64,000 nucleotides of DNA from Onchidella celtica (GCA_963931925.1 OZ007569.1:17754045-17818044); one strand, 5' to 3'. Positions 33,690-45,580 are shown, counted from the stretch's first letter. Numbers and translations are program-made. Notes: generated by a model from the sequence alone, not told the origin.

Positions 33690-34075
33690 GATTCTTTCAC
33701 TTAGTGAATACATGTGTGAGTGAATTAATGAGTGAGTGAATTGGCAAATGAATGAATCAGAGAGTGAATGAGTCAGTGAGTGGATGATTGAGTCATTGAT
33801 AGAGTGACTGAGTGAATGAATGAGTGAACTATCGAGTGAATGAATGAGTGAGAGAGTGAATGAACGAATGCATGAATGAATGGGAGAGTAAAATAATGAG
33901 TGAGTGAATGGGTAGTGAGGGAGCGCATGAGCCACTGAATGAATGAATAAATGAGTCAGGATGAGTCAGTGAGTGAATGAGTAAGTCACTGAAAGACTGA
34001 ATGAACGAGTTAGTAAATGGATGAATGAGTGAGTTTGTGAGTGAGTATGGTAGTCATTCAGTGGGACTAAGTCAG
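33690..34075. repeat. GAAT/GAGT tetranucleotide array
   Basis: About 380 bp of interrupted GAGTGAATGAAT-type units. The minus-strand frame of repeating His-Ser-Leu is an artefact. Confidence 0.85.
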
Positions 34076-34917
34076 AGGGATTAGCCAATGAATAGGTGAT
34101 GGGGTATAACATGGGTTTGTGAATAAGCAGATGGTAATTAATTTTGAACTAATAGGACCTCCAGGTAGTAGTTTCTTTTACACCCCCTCTCCCCCCCCCC
34201 CCCACCCAACTACACAAAATTTTCTTAAATTAATACATTTACTATGTATTTGAATCAGTTACTCGTGTAAATAATTATAAAGAGAGCAGACCTGATCTGT
34301 GGACGCAAAACTGTGGGAAGTTTTTTAACAAGAACGGCAGCTGTGCTTGGCGGACACTGATATCTGGAAAATAATTAATTAATTATAAATCGTGAGTTTT
34401 TTTGTTGTTTTTTTTTCTTTTTGCTCCTGCGTTTTTAAAAGTAAAAGATGAAATACTCACGAGTGCAAGTCTGTTGTGAGTAATTTTAGTAGGTCAGCGG
34501 TGGTGCAGTTGTTGTAAAAACCAATCAGTTACACTGATCAATCAGAGCTGAAATACAGTAGACTGCGGTAAAAAATAAATCATGGAGATTCAGTGTATAC
34601 CTTTGCGCACTGTGAGCGTCAGCGATTTCTGTACATTTTTTTCTTACTGTTGTTGTTGTTGTTATTGTTGTTGGTGTTGTTGTTGTTGCTGCTGCTGCTG
34701 TTGAGGTTGTTTTTTCTGATAATACAACGGTTATTGTTCAAAGTTTAAGAAAGGCATTTAAGATTCGATCACTTAGTATTGAATGATTTTATTGTTTTTG
34801 TCTTATGATAATACGTATTGTAGCTTACGCCGCAATGAGGAAAAGCTTCAGAATTACTGTATGCATGTTACTAAATTTGACTATGTGTATTTTTAGGTAG
34901 CTAAGATGAATGCAGAT

Positions 34918-35167
34918 TTCCCATTTTTATTTATTTATTTATTCATTCATCCATTCATTCATTCATTTACTTATTCATTCGTTCATTCATATGTTCATTT
35001 ATTCTCTCATTCATTAATTTATTCATTTATTCATTAATGAATGAATGCATGCATTCATGAATGAATGAATGAATTAATGGATGAATGAAGGAATTCACTT
35101 ATTCATTCACTCATTCATTCATTTATGCATTTCGTCATTCGTTCATTCATTCTTTTATTTATTTATT
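34918..35167. repeat. ATTC/ATTT tetranucleotide array with inverted segments
   Basis: (ATTC/ATTT)n switches to (GAAT)n at about 35033-35090 and back to (ATTC)n. Perfect palindromes such as ATTCATTAATGAAT and GAATGCATGCATTC lie at the switch. Confidence 0.85.
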
Positions 35168-38100
35168 TATTTAGACACCAAAAACATGACAATATAATTG
35201 CTCTTAATTTGACTAAAAAAAAAAACAACCTTTATTGAATTGCAAAGTAAACAAAAGGGCAAAAGCGCCTATGATTAAATATGAACGGAATTTAAAAAAT
35301 GAAAAGGGAAAAGAATGAGTGCAAACAAAAACCAGGAATAAAAATCAGACAACGCCATACCGAGGCCTACATTAGAGCGACATATCAGATATCATATTCT
35401 TATAGAAATAAATTGGCGCACAAATTTATTTTTCATCTTTCACAATCCACCCCCTACAATCAACAAACAATGTCCCAGTTGATTTATCTGAAATTGATGA
35501 AAGAAACCAGTTTGAAGAAAAACAATAATTATGAGCTGAAATCACGGCCAACAAAGCCAGTTCGTATTGCAAGTTGATGGCAGTTTTATAGAAGCGGCAA
35601 CAGGTTTGTTAAATATTGTATGTACTTGCAAAGTTGATGCACTTTGTGCGGTTATGGCCACACCTGTGCAGTGCTCAATCGATTTTTGTTGGCTACTGAA
35701 TATTTTTAAAAAAAAGTCTTTTGTGTTTCTTAATCTTTCTTTCGACACTGTCACCAAAATCTTGAGTTTTTGTTGCTATAAGAAATATGAAGCTCGCGGG
35801 GGGAAAAACTGTCAAAGTAGTCGCAAAAAATGTCAAACAAAGAAAATGATTTTGAAGTTTGAAAATCTACAACTTCAACTTGCAACCGAAACGGAGATTT
35901 CTAATATCGTCACTACTCTACGCCGAAGGTGTAAGTCATTTTTTACGCTTTTGAGATGTTAAGAAGAAAAAACAAAACTGTTTCTTTTCCTGACATTTGG
36001 TGACTTACGTCTTCCTATTGGCGCATTTCTTTATTCTGTAATGTTATCTGATAGCCCTCATGCTCAGGAATGGTGTGAACTGTCAGTCACCTTTTGGCGT
36101 AAGTCTGACATATATATATTATGCCATTATCGTAGAGCATTGACCATATTTTGTGACTGCAGTTCTTTTTTTTTTTTTTTCATACTTTGGTTTCGTAGAG
36201 ACGAAACTGAAAACCAAACGTGCACATGTATATAGGGCATAAAGGCAGAAATCAATTTTTTGTGGTTCTTCCCCCCCCCCCCTCCCCCCAGTGATCTTCA
36301 TAATGAATCCAATAAGGTTATTGTTCCAGGGGGTGGGGGGAGGGGGGGGGGCTACTATTTTACATATTGAGCAATGGAAAAACCAGTGAACATAACCCAG
36401 TATTCTTTCTCTCTCTCTTCGGCTTTGTAATTAAACTACGGTCTCCTAACACAGCGTTTCAACAGTTAGTTTTCTTTTACAATTTTGCTGTTAACAGAGA
36501 CGAGGTTTTTAAGATTTTTTACATTGATCGATAAGGCAATTGTTAAATGTGGGTATTTATAATAGAAAGGGTAGACTTAATACTCTAAAAATTCGTCCGG
36601 TACGTGTTCAACACACGGGTGTCGGGTTGTTAAGAGTGACGATGTGGAGGGCACGTACTTGAAGGTTGTAATTTTATGGAAGACATTTATGGATACTGCC
36701 TTGAATTAACACAGAAATACTATTTTGAATAAATTTACCTTCAGAGAGATCGTTCGACGGAATTTAGTAGTTCTGATTTACAATTTAAGCGTGGCCATGT
36801 CAAAAGTATTACGATATTATAATGCTGTATTTGGAAATCTTTGATTCCATGCTGAAAAATAATAAAACTAAAAACAAAACAAAAAACGTGCAGTTTTTCT
36901 CTTACATAAACGGGTAATACATCTTCTCTGCAATAAGGAAAGAACTTGTTTTAACGCATTATTGTAAACATCACAATGATCCTTGCGTTAGTTATGAACA
37001 TCCTGCAGAGAAGGAACTTAATTCAATGATTATTGGTACCTCTAGTCTAAGTAATTTGGATTAATTTACCAATTGACCTTTCACAGGTGATTTACAATGC
37101 AAAGCCCATTATCAAGAGCGGTAGAATTCTAATGATATAGTGACTAATTGTCATGTTTATAGTTTTCATTTCCCGTCTAAGATTATCAAAACTGATCGCT
37201 GCGCTTCAGTGGGCTTTGTTGATTTTTGTTTTATTTATTTTTTCATGTCCATTCTCTCTCTCTCTTTCTTTCGCTTTCTCTCTCTCCTCCCCCCTCTCTC
37301 CCCCGCGTCCTCTCTCTTAAGAAAATTGTGATGTTTGTTTTTCCTGAGCCTATGAAAACACACACATTTTATTTACGAAAACAAATAAATATTATTGTCT
37401 ATCGCGGTCGTACCACTTACCTGAATTCTTTTCTCACTGCATCGATAACTCATCCTGATCTTCCAACACACGCAACATGTATGGTTACAAACCTTTGAAC
37501 TCCATTTATTTAAAAAAAATATGCCGGGTGGGTTCACTGAACTTATCACGTTTCGTGATGTATGTGATAATAATGTATAGTCTAACCTGGCATTTCTCCC
37601 CAAAAATAATAATATAACATTAACGTGCCAGTCTCAAAATGATCTAAAGAAACTGAAGGAACTCGTTATAAAGTGAGACCAGCAAACGTCTGAAATCTAT
37701 GTAAACTACCTCTATTCAGTATTCCAAACCGCAGTCCACTGTGTTTCTGACGTGCACATAACATAATTATAATTTCAAGGCGATAGCTTAAAATTTATCC
37801 CACGTTAACAGAAGAGAAAATCCAATCTTTCTTTGGTCACGGCACCAGAAGAATTATAAATACATCATAACACACTTTTACTGCGAAGCGTTTGTGAAGA
37901 TGGCAGGTTGATTTCGACATTGCCCTGCATGAATTCCGCCAAACAGAAGTTCACCATACACTTAGCTCCACATTTTCACATTTTCAGTGAAATACAGTTT
38001 GCATACAATATCCTTAGTTCAGGAACAAATCCACAGATGACAGAAACTGCACCAAAATATTAACACAGGCCAAGAAAGTCACAGCAGTCTTCGCGGTATC

Positions 38101-40067
38101 CCGATTCATTTTGAAGATGTCGAAATTTACTCCAGTGACACTGATTCAGCATAGTAACTTCGAATTATCGGAGGAAAGATAAAACTGCTACATGCAGATT
38201 TCTGGTCAAAAGTCTCTTCTTGAAGTTTAAAATCCAGAAAACACGAAGTTGGTTATGATGTCGACAGAGCAGAAATTTAGTCGCTGTAGTTGAGCAACAG
38301 CCCAGCCCAGACTGAACTAAGACATTGACAAACCCGGTAGTTTTATATAGTCCTTTAATACATTCATCGTACGCGGATTTTAATTCAAAAAGCGGGATAA
38401 GAAATCGGATTGGACTCACATCCCTTATTAGTAGGTCTATCCGATTAAGACTCAAAATCGGAAATCTCCGGAGGAGGGCTAAGCACCTCAAAGAAGATTA
38501 GCCAGATGCAAGCGGGAATACCCACACCGGATTAGACAAGAAAAAGGAGATGGCGGGGTGGGAGGGTTGTGTAGCAAGGCCAACATGCACTTGGTGGTGA
38601 TATTAAGCTTCTTTAAAGGTTTTAATGAGACAATTTTCCTCCCCCCAAGCAAAAACAGACACAATATTTTGCGAAATGAGAAAGTGACTAAAGTCGGTAC
38701 GGCTCGAGGCTAATTTTGTCAGTTGACTGCAAAGAAGATAGGCCTATCACAGACGTGGTCCTACAGATAGGGAACTAGATTTTATTTTGATACTGGTGAT
38801 TAAAATTTAAGTTCTTCGTTTCAGTAGTTTCTCGTAGGCTTCTTTAAAACTCCAGCATATTAACAATTTGGTTGGTTGGTCACGTTTTGAAACAGTTGTC
38901 ATGGAAACGATATCCACATCATAAGTAGCAAGAATTCAAGTATCATAATGGCAGAGAGACGAAAGTAGCCTGTCTCAGGATTTTTGCAGTTTCTTAAATA
39001 GACAAGAAACGATGATACTCATACCATGATATTGTTATCCAGCTTAGAACTGTAAGAGACATTGCTATGTACGAATTCAATATTATCTTGTCAAACATTT
39101 CCCCACGGCACACATTCCACTGTCTGTTTGTTTCCCAGTTTCGCATCATCTTTAATTTGTTGTTAAATTTATATGGACACTAAGTTGTTGGTCATCATTT
39201 GAAGAAATCCAACAATGTTATCATGTACACACCCACTCAACCAACCCACTTGTTAGCAGCTGTAATGTTTAGGCAGTTTCATTATTATTTACTCTGTTAA
39301 TATGTTGACATGACTGTATTAAAAAAAGGCTTAGGCGACAAGATATTAAGATAGTTGAAAGTTTTAGATCCGTTTATTGCCTAAAGCCTACATGATCACA
39401 CAGAGAAAAGCCAAAAATTCATTACAATATGCGCAGCATCCCCCAGGCTGCTTAACCGTGAACCAAAATCTCCGTCACACAATGATAAAACACTGTATTC
39501 ACCTGGATCTACATACACACGCACGCACGCTTGCTTACACACAGGCATGAAGACAAACTTGTCCACTATACTTTTGTATAGATAAACACCCACGGGTACT
39601 CATCCCGGATAGTAATTAAAAATTAATAATTAATTAGAAAAAGAGATACGGTGAGCAGTGAACAGAATAATCACCGCTAAATGGACCATTATTACAACTC
39701 TTTTCATAGTGAGGAACGCCATAATTTCTACGCTCAGCGTGAACATTACTTACTGGGGCATTTTTGTGATCAACTGGTTTTAGCGTTAAGCGCAATTTCT
39801 GCTGTAGCCTACGTGTAGTAAAGGCAGTGTCTCACTGTTAATTAGCGGTCACCAGAAGGAAGTTTTATCAATAGTGATTAATAAGACGAAAATGATACGC
39901 GAAAGAAACACAGACAGAATGAACACAATGTAAAATAATCATTTGAAGCCGATAGGGAAAACTATTGTTATTTAGCACCATTATTATTTAATCCAGCTGA
40001 CCTAAGTACGTGTGTAATGCAATAAAGGACAGTGTGTAATGTGCAATGAACTCTTTGTCTCGCTTAA

Positions 40068-40157
40068 ATTTATTCTCTCTTTCTTTCCTTGTCTGCTTGT
40101 CTGTCTCTTTCCCTCTCCCTCATTCTCTCTCTCTTTCTCTCTCTCCCTCTCTCTCTT
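40068..40157. repeat. CT microsatellite
   Basis: Interrupted CTCT/CTTT tract. Confidence 0.85.
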
Positions 40158-40994
40158 TAATAAATAGACAAGACCCTTGCTGGACACGGGAATAGCCAAT
40201 ATGTACAAATAAAAATAAATGCCATCGCCTCTCACAAAAATATCATAATTTGCCTTGAAACCGACGCTTGTATAATACACGGTATCTGATTTTGTTTCAA
40301 TCAGCACATGATACGGTCTTTTCAGTGTAACATACGAGTTCATTACAAATCATGTCACCAGCAAAGCCTGCCAACCAGTACAAGATGTTACCTACATTTC
40401 AGGCAGCCATAACTATTGTATGTACTTCACAGCTGGCCAAAATCCCAACAAGATCGATTTCCGAGAGAAGTCGAATATTCGAGATGTTGGGAGAGATCCC
40501 TGATCCGATAACGTTTCGTATTTAGGGTTAATTCTGTTGGTATCATAAGGTTGTTCACTGAACAGCGCCCTGCCTTCAAATATAGCCGTTGTTAGGGACG
40601 TGTGGTATTTTTCATTATAGGCCATTACTGAACAGTGAATACAACTCAGTATTTTCTCTGTTTGGCTTTGTAATTAGGCTACGGTCTCCTAACAACATTC
40701 TCAGATAACTTGCTTTAAACCAGCAATTCTCAGAGTCCCAGACCACATTCTTCTCTTTGAGATCCCAGATTTTCTTTAATTTTGAATTGAACAAATTTGA
40801 ATCCCATTTTGAATTGTCATCTACTTTTTTCACCATTATACTTTTACAGTAGTAATTATTGTTATGAAACCCAGTGCATTCTTTCTAACTTTGGAGTTCT
40901 TCCTCTGACCGAAATTCCTCCTCAGTTTCTCCCCTGGCTAGAATTCCCCCCCCCCCCCCTTTTAGATTTGAAATCGTTTTAGCCCTCTGCATTG

Positions 40995-41189
40995 GCCTCA
41001 GCAAGACATAGCTAGATCTGTGCCATATTTTACTAAGATGCCATGCCATGTTACGTCATGTACTAATTCTGTTGTTGAGTTATGATGTTTATGTATTGAT
41101 GCGTTGGATATTGTGTACCACGTAATTACTCTCAAACGCTCTGCGAGAGTGAATTTGCCTCATAGAATAATAAAGTGATTCTTATCTTA
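40995..41189 (+). mobile_element. Retroposon-like repeat with TTCTTATCTTA tail, copy 1
   Basis: Starts near CAAGACATAGCTAGAT and runs through TGTGCCATATTTTACT and GAGTTATGATG to GTGAATTTGCCTCA, AATAAAG and TTCTTATCTTA. The same order of blocks is at 42128-42738. Ending in a short TTATC-type repeat is typical of some LINE and SINE tails. No reverse transcriptase is present. Confidence 0.55.
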
Positions 41190-41417
41190 AATTCCACTCC
41201 TGGGAACCAAATGCCTCCTGTTTGAGGATCACTGATTTACGAGAAACAGCACTTTTGCCCTGTTTAAAGAGCGTCCAGTGGACGTTGGTAACCAGTGCTA
41301 AGGTCTTCGTTTTCGGAGGGAGCTCGTTTCTTGACTGTTGTGCCAAATGGTAACTAAACAATCCCTATTGAGAGGCATAATATATTCATTATGTCTCTGT
41401 CTTTTGTGTATTTTCAG

Positions 41418-41545
41418 ACTGGCAAGCAGAGGCGTATCCTACTCACGGTGACCCTCGTCCTCACGCGGCCATTTTTCCTCACGTGCAGCACTCACATTTA
41501 CAGCAACACGACCTAGACCACGGGGCCCACAGCGCTCTAGATCAG
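41418..41545 (+). CDS. Otx: Otx exon 2 (aa 22-64)
   Basis: The acceptor TGTATTTTCAG and donor CAG|GTAGGA bound 128 bp. With phase-1 entry from exon 1 it reads through without a stop and leaves in phase 0, matching exon 3. It encodes a His-rich segment that includes HGDPRPH and HVQHSHLQQHDLDHG. His-rich N-terminal extensions before the homeodomain also occur in insect orthodenticle. The exon is inferred from open frame, splice sites and phase. Confidence 0.75.
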
Positions 41546-42251
41546 GTAGGACACGCCCATGTTTTTACATGCCACACCCATTGTGTCTGTCAGAGTATAT
41601 CGGGTTTAATTATATTCCATTCTGTATCATCGGCGGGGTTCTAGCTACCCATCTTTACATACTTTTCCCACGCAAAAATCCAAACATATTCCATCCTAAC
41701 TGAAACTGGAAGTAATGACCACTCTAACAATGCCCCACTTTTCAGGTTTGACCGTCTGTATTCAAATGCTTGTGAAAAGAAATTTGTACCCAACTTAAAC
41801 GACAGTCACCATCCCCTGTTTCATCAAATTTCTAGATCATCCCAGAGCAACAGAATACTACACATCAAAGCAAACAGAGAAAGATACTGTAGATTGCTTT
41901 TGCCCTCTAGGCATCTCCAATTTTACCAAAAATTCTCAAATTCTGTGAACTTAACCTTGCCCTAAAGTGAGACAAACATTGCAGTTAGTACAAGTCAGTT
42001 GATATATGAGTAGTCTGAGCTTTACTCATGGCCAGTTGTTTGCCTCACCCTCATCACTCTGTTTGATGGCTGACCTACATTCAACTAACTGGGCTTTCCC
42101 CCAAATCTTGTTTTCTACTATTCGCATCAACAAGACATTATAGCTAAATTGTGCCATATTTTTCTGAGGTTCCTTACCGTGCCACTTCATGTAATGAGCC
42201 TTTTACTGAGTTATGTTTCTGTTATGATGCGTTAGGTACATGAACCATGTA

Positions 42252-42653
42252 TAGGCCCATTGCAAATGACGTCACAGAGTGTTTTTGTTTGTACTTCCGA
42301 CACCTAAAATGGCGGGTGGATCAGCTGACGAGTGTAACTTCGAGATAAGCGGTTAAAATGCCTGCTGGTTGCATTGCAGTGACAGGGGTGGAAAGGATGG
42401 ATCCAAGCTGGTCAGATTCCCTATCATCCGTGTAAACAAAGGACAGTAAGTGAAAGAACTGACTGAACGTCTCCCATGTGCGTGAACACACGTGTCATTG
42501 TTTACTGTAGTGAACTTTTTCTTAGCTCGCCTCCGATTGGTTCGCGACGCCTGAAGTGCTCGCAGTGCAAATCAGCTAACGAATCAAAATCAGTGCTACC
42601 ATCGCCATGGTTATGTGTCGGTCTTGACAGCTAAAATGGCGGACGTCCGCAAT
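42252..42653 (+). mobile_element. THAP-associated MITE (P/ISL2EU/Kolobok-like)
   Basis: The ends are inverted repeats: left AGGCCCATTGCAAATGACGTC and right GACGTCCGCAATGGGCCT, beside TAT/TATA flanks. The internal part keeps a decayed THAP zinc-finger start. THAP proteins occur in P elements, Kolobok and ISL2EU transposons; the ends do not let me choose. It carries a TGACGTCA site near its left end. Exact ends may differ by a base or two. Confidence 0.6.
42358..42480 (+). pseudogene. Decayed THAP-domain exon fragment
   Basis: ATG at 42358 gives MPAGCIAV. One frameshift just after it (by about 42380) brings in CSDRGGKDGSKLVRFPIIRV, then NKGQ, a stop (TAA at about 42451) and VKELTER. The order Met-x2-x-Cys...Cys, then G-S-K-x-x-R-F-P and a T/V-K-E-L-T-E-R run is that of THAP N-termini. 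The C-terminal C-x2-H part is absent. It is a transposon relic, not a host gene. Confidence 0.6.
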
Positions 42654-42744
42654 GGGCCTATATGCCCTTAAATGCCATATGAAAGTGAATTTCCCTCAAG
42701 AGATGAAACGTGTTTCTTATCTTATTTTATCTTATCACTTGCAG

Positions 42745-43042
42745 GTTCACGCATCTTCTCAGCTGAGCAGTCTGTCACAAGTACCGCTCGGGATCCCCGG
42801 GGGCCACCCTCAACTTGCTGACGTCAGCTCCCTGTCTCCGCCTACTCACGACTCTCGCAGCATGGCCAGCATGGCCTATCCACCCTCCTCCCATAGCCAC
42901 GCCCATGTCCACGGTCATAATCACGCCCTCTCTCACAGCCATTCGCCAAAGCCTAGCCCTTACAGTGTTAACGGGCTGTCACTCAGCACACCCAATGTAG
43001 ACCTCCTTCATCCTGCCATGGGTTACCAGAATGATATGTTCT
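42745..43042 (+). CDS. Otx: Otx exon 3 (aa 65-163)
   Basis: The acceptor ACTTGCAG and strong donor TTCT|GTAAGT bound 298 bp; entry is phase 0 and exit phase 1. It encodes a Ser/Pro-rich start, a His-rich tract (about aa 114-130) and the conserved Otx N-terminal motif SPYSVNGLSLSTPNVDLLHP followed by AMGY (about aa 135-158), comparable to [20 protein letters not shown] of vertebrate OTX2. In-frame Met104 and Met107 could serve as starts if a different first exon is used. The exiting T joins CC of the homeobox exon as Ser164. Confidence 0.93.
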
Positions 43043-43743
43043 GTAAGTATAATTATTTTTGTATTTTTTGTCTACCAGTTGTTGTAACTCCTTGCTTTTC
43101 CCCTTCGTTTGTTTTTAGCAAAGGTTTTCCCCTTCGTTTATTTTTAGAAAAAGTTTTCCCCTTTGTTTATATTTAGAAAAGTTTAGACACAAGGATAAAG
43201 AGTCACGCCCACTGCCGTGTTACGAAAAAACACCGTATACGCCAATCTAGATCAAAATTCACTTTTTAACATCAAGTAATAGAATGAAATGTATTCCATA
43301 TTTTTATCTGGTTTATGGTTTTGTACATCTAATTTTTTTATTTTTTTTTTGCCACAAAATGGAAATTCACCTCCTTCTCCCCTGCCCCGAGCGTGTGGTT
43401 GGTGGGCGTTGTACTTTCTCCAAGCTCAAATTCTCCAGCCCCCCCCCCCCCCCAATAAAAAAGGGAGGGGATGGGTTCAAAGCAAAAGAGTTCTTGCATT
43501 TCATGTAATTTTTTTGTTTTGTTGCAAATCCGGTCTTTTTCAATAACACGGCAGTTTACCGGTACATAATATTATTTCAAAAGGTTTATTGTCAAATATA
43601 CCAAATTATGACATGTTTTTAGTTAGAGAACATTTTTTTTTTTCGGTTGTTGATGTAGTTGTAGGAATTGTAACAAATCTGTATTTCGTCTGTTCACTGC
43701 AAGAAATCATTAGATTTATCTCCATTTTCACATAGAAGGAAAT

Positions 43744-43894
43744 AATTGAAGGGCGTTAGAATTAGGAGGTATCTCTAAGTACCATTTGCGCTTAGACCAC
43801 TTGTAATTCTAATCCGCACAATTTATTTAAGAGAATTACAAGGGACATAATTATGCGCAGATGGCACTTAGACCACTTCTAACTCCCTTCAATT
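43744..43894. mobile_element. Short foldback MITE, AATTGAAGGG family
   Basis: Left end AATTGAAGGGCGTTAGAA and right end TTCTAACTCCCTTCAATT are inverted repeats. A second inverted pair, CTTGTAATTCT and AGAATTACAAG, brackets the centre, so nearly the whole 151 bp can fold. No coding capacity. Confidence 0.7.
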
Positions 43895-44687
43895 GTTACT
43901 TCTTGCATTGAATCGACGATTTGTTTCTTTGTTTTAAGTTGCTAGTTTTTATCATTTCTTTTATAAGTGCATGTTCTCCTCTGCTATACCCCTAGCTTAC
44001 CTTTATTTTGCGTTCTATCTGTCTTTTTACTTGTATTGACTGTTATAAATAAAAGTAGATACGGACATGATACATGTTTTAACAACATTTTATGGGGCCC
44101 TGGGCAGATTCTTTGTAATAATGCGCCGGATTTTCTTCCCCGTTTCCAAAACCAATGTAAATTTGCATGCACGGGGCCCCCTAAACAATTGGGGCCCTTG
44201 AGCAACTGCCCAGAGAGCCCATGCGTTAAAACGGCTCTGTCATTCGTTACTTTCTGTTTTGCCCGTGTGTTTTTTCGCCTTTGGTTTTTTTTTGGATTTA
44301 CGTTCTTTTGTGAATATCTTATGTACTCCTGTTTTCTCGGCTTCAGATGTAGCTGTTTGTTTGCGGTTAATTGTCTGTATGTCTTTGTGCTGATTGTTTT
44401 GAAAAAGATCCTCCAATAACATCTCGTTCCTGTTCACATCCCTGCCCCACCCATTTTGCCCTTTGCCCCTCCCCCCCCTTTTTTTTTCTACCCTGCCATC
44501 TTGACCTCGCCAGTTTCGTCAGCCTCGTTGCCAGTGGATTCCGATTGTAAGTGTGTATGTTTGTCTTGTAGGCTCTGGTTTTCCTGTGTGTGTTTGTGTG
44601 TGTTTGAGTTTTTCTCTGTGTGTGTGTTGCTCACTGATTGAATGAAGAGAGACATCATCATGCACCAAAAACGTAGAACTTGAAAGC

Positions 44688-44852
44688 AGGGTTTCCATAT
44701 GTACCGAAACAGAAACGGCAAATATCCAACAGGTAGTAAAAAGAAAGAGTGTTTCCATTTGCACGGAAACGGGAGTTTTCGTACACACGAAAACAATCTT
44801 TCTATTTCAAGACTTGAATGGTTTTTGGCGTTTCCGTTTCCGTACACATGGA
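44688..44852. mobile_element. Foldback MITE, GTTTCC/GGAAACGG family, copy
   Basis: GGGTTTCCATATGTACCGAA with GAAACGGCAAA at the left; TTGGCGTTTCCGTTTCCGTA with CACATGGAAA at the right. An inner pair, GTGTTTCCATTTGCACGGAA and GTTTTCGTACACACGAAAAC, suggests two nested hairpins. Confidence 0.65.
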
Positions 44853-44944
44853 AATTACTGACAGAGGTTGGAATCCAGGAAAGTTATAATGTGTGACCCG
44901 GAGACGCAAAGAGCAGCTACTGGAGAGACTCTCATGAATCTACT
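44849..44944 (+). repeat. 94-bp direct repeat, copy 1
   Basis: GAAATTACTGACAGAGGTTG through GACCCGGAGACGCAAAGAGC to CTCTCATGAATCTACT. It differs from 48141-48236 at about two positions, so the duplication is recent or the sequence is constrained. The family is not recognised. Confidence 0.85.
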
Positions 44945-45042
44945 AAAGAGTTGAAATGAGAAAAAGATAACCTTACAAGAATGACATTTTCATTTAGCTT
45001 AAAAAGATAGAACTTTTTGAATGTTACACCCATGATCACCAT

Positions 45043-45112
45043 ACAGTAACAGCACCATCACCATTTTCACCATCACCACAATCACCTTCAGCACCACCAT
45101 CACCAAAGCAAA
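45043..45112. repeat. CAC/CAT microsatellite
   Basis: Imperfect CACCAT/ATCACC units. Confidence 0.8.
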
Positions 45113-45401
45113 GAAAAAACTCAAAGCAGACACTGGTACACACATAAAAACAATCCACCTTTCATACTGAGTGAACTAACAATAACTGTCGTCAGCCTCT
45201 TCATTCACTGTCCTCTTAAATTCTTGAACTTCTCTGGTCACCGTTTCATTAGTTTACTACCAACTAGCATGTCCTTTGTCCTTACAAGATGTTTCTGTAG
45301 CGAGTTCATTTTCTTCATATTATGCTCAGAGGTATATCTCAAGTTATGCCTGCCAAAATGAAACTCTTCTGGCAAAAAACCCCCAATCATAACCAAGTAA
45401 A

Positions 45402-45580
45402 GTGATTTTCACCTTTAACCACCCCTACACGCAGACCTGGTTCATCAACCTTGTCTCTGCAAGCCTAAGTTTGAAAGGAGAGCTACCATGCAATCCCTAA
45501 ATGGTAGAAAAGCACCCTTTCAGTTACAAGGGGAATTTTGTAGACTTTCGAACTTGAAAAATCATAATTTCTTGACTAGG
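45402..45580 (+). repeat. Dispersed repeat, GTGATTTTC family, copy 1
   Basis: Shared blocks with 58667-58850 are GTGATTTTC(A/G)CCTT, TTGTCTC(T/C)GCAA, CTAAGTTTGAAA or CTAAAGTTTGAAA, and TTTCAGTT(A/G)CAA. Identity is moderate by eye. It ends just upstream of the candidate cassette exon. Confidence 0.45.

Larger units (their letters stand above)
29365..41417 (+). other. Otx intron 1 (about 12 kb)
   Basis: Runs from GTAAGT to TTTTCAG. It holds microsatellites (GA at 29838, GATG at 33185, GAAT/GAGT at 33690, ATTC at 34920, CT at 40068), a repeat copy at 29521-29580, poly-C/G runs near 34188, 36268, 36332 and 40947, and a retroposon-like repeat at 40995-41189. No other gene is recognised. Its extent depends on exon 1 being right. 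Confidence 0.5.
42128..42738 (+). mobile_element. Retroposon-like repeat with CTTAT tail, copy 2, interrupted
   Basis: The left part (42128-42251) has CAAGACATTATAGCTAAAT, GTGCCATATTT, GAGTTATG and GATGCGTTA. The right part (42654-42738) has GAAAGTGAATTTCCCTCAAG and TTCTTATCTTATTTTATCTTA. It aligns with 40995-41189 once the 42252-42653 insertion is removed. Its tail directly precedes the CACTTGCAG acceptor of Otx exon 3. Confidence 0.55.
41546..42744 (+). other. Otx intron 2 (1.2 kb)
   Basis: From GTAGGA to ACTTGCAG. The right half is an old retroposon-like repeat (42128-42251 plus 42654-42738) interrupted by a THAP-bearing MITE. The last bases before the acceptor are the repeat's TCTTATCTTATTTTATCTTA tail. 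Confidence 0.75.

Noticed and set aside
33075-33935. Ser/His/Pro-rich frames in the tetranucleotide arrays
   Set aside because: Periodic sequence (Ile-His-Pro-Ser, His-Ser-Leu) is a direct result of GGAT and GAGT repeats.
42652-43176. A 174-codon frame covering exon 3, read as a single-exon protein
   Set aside because: It runs through the intron 2 acceptor and the strong GTAAGT donor. The flanking residues come from the repeat tail and intron, not Otx.
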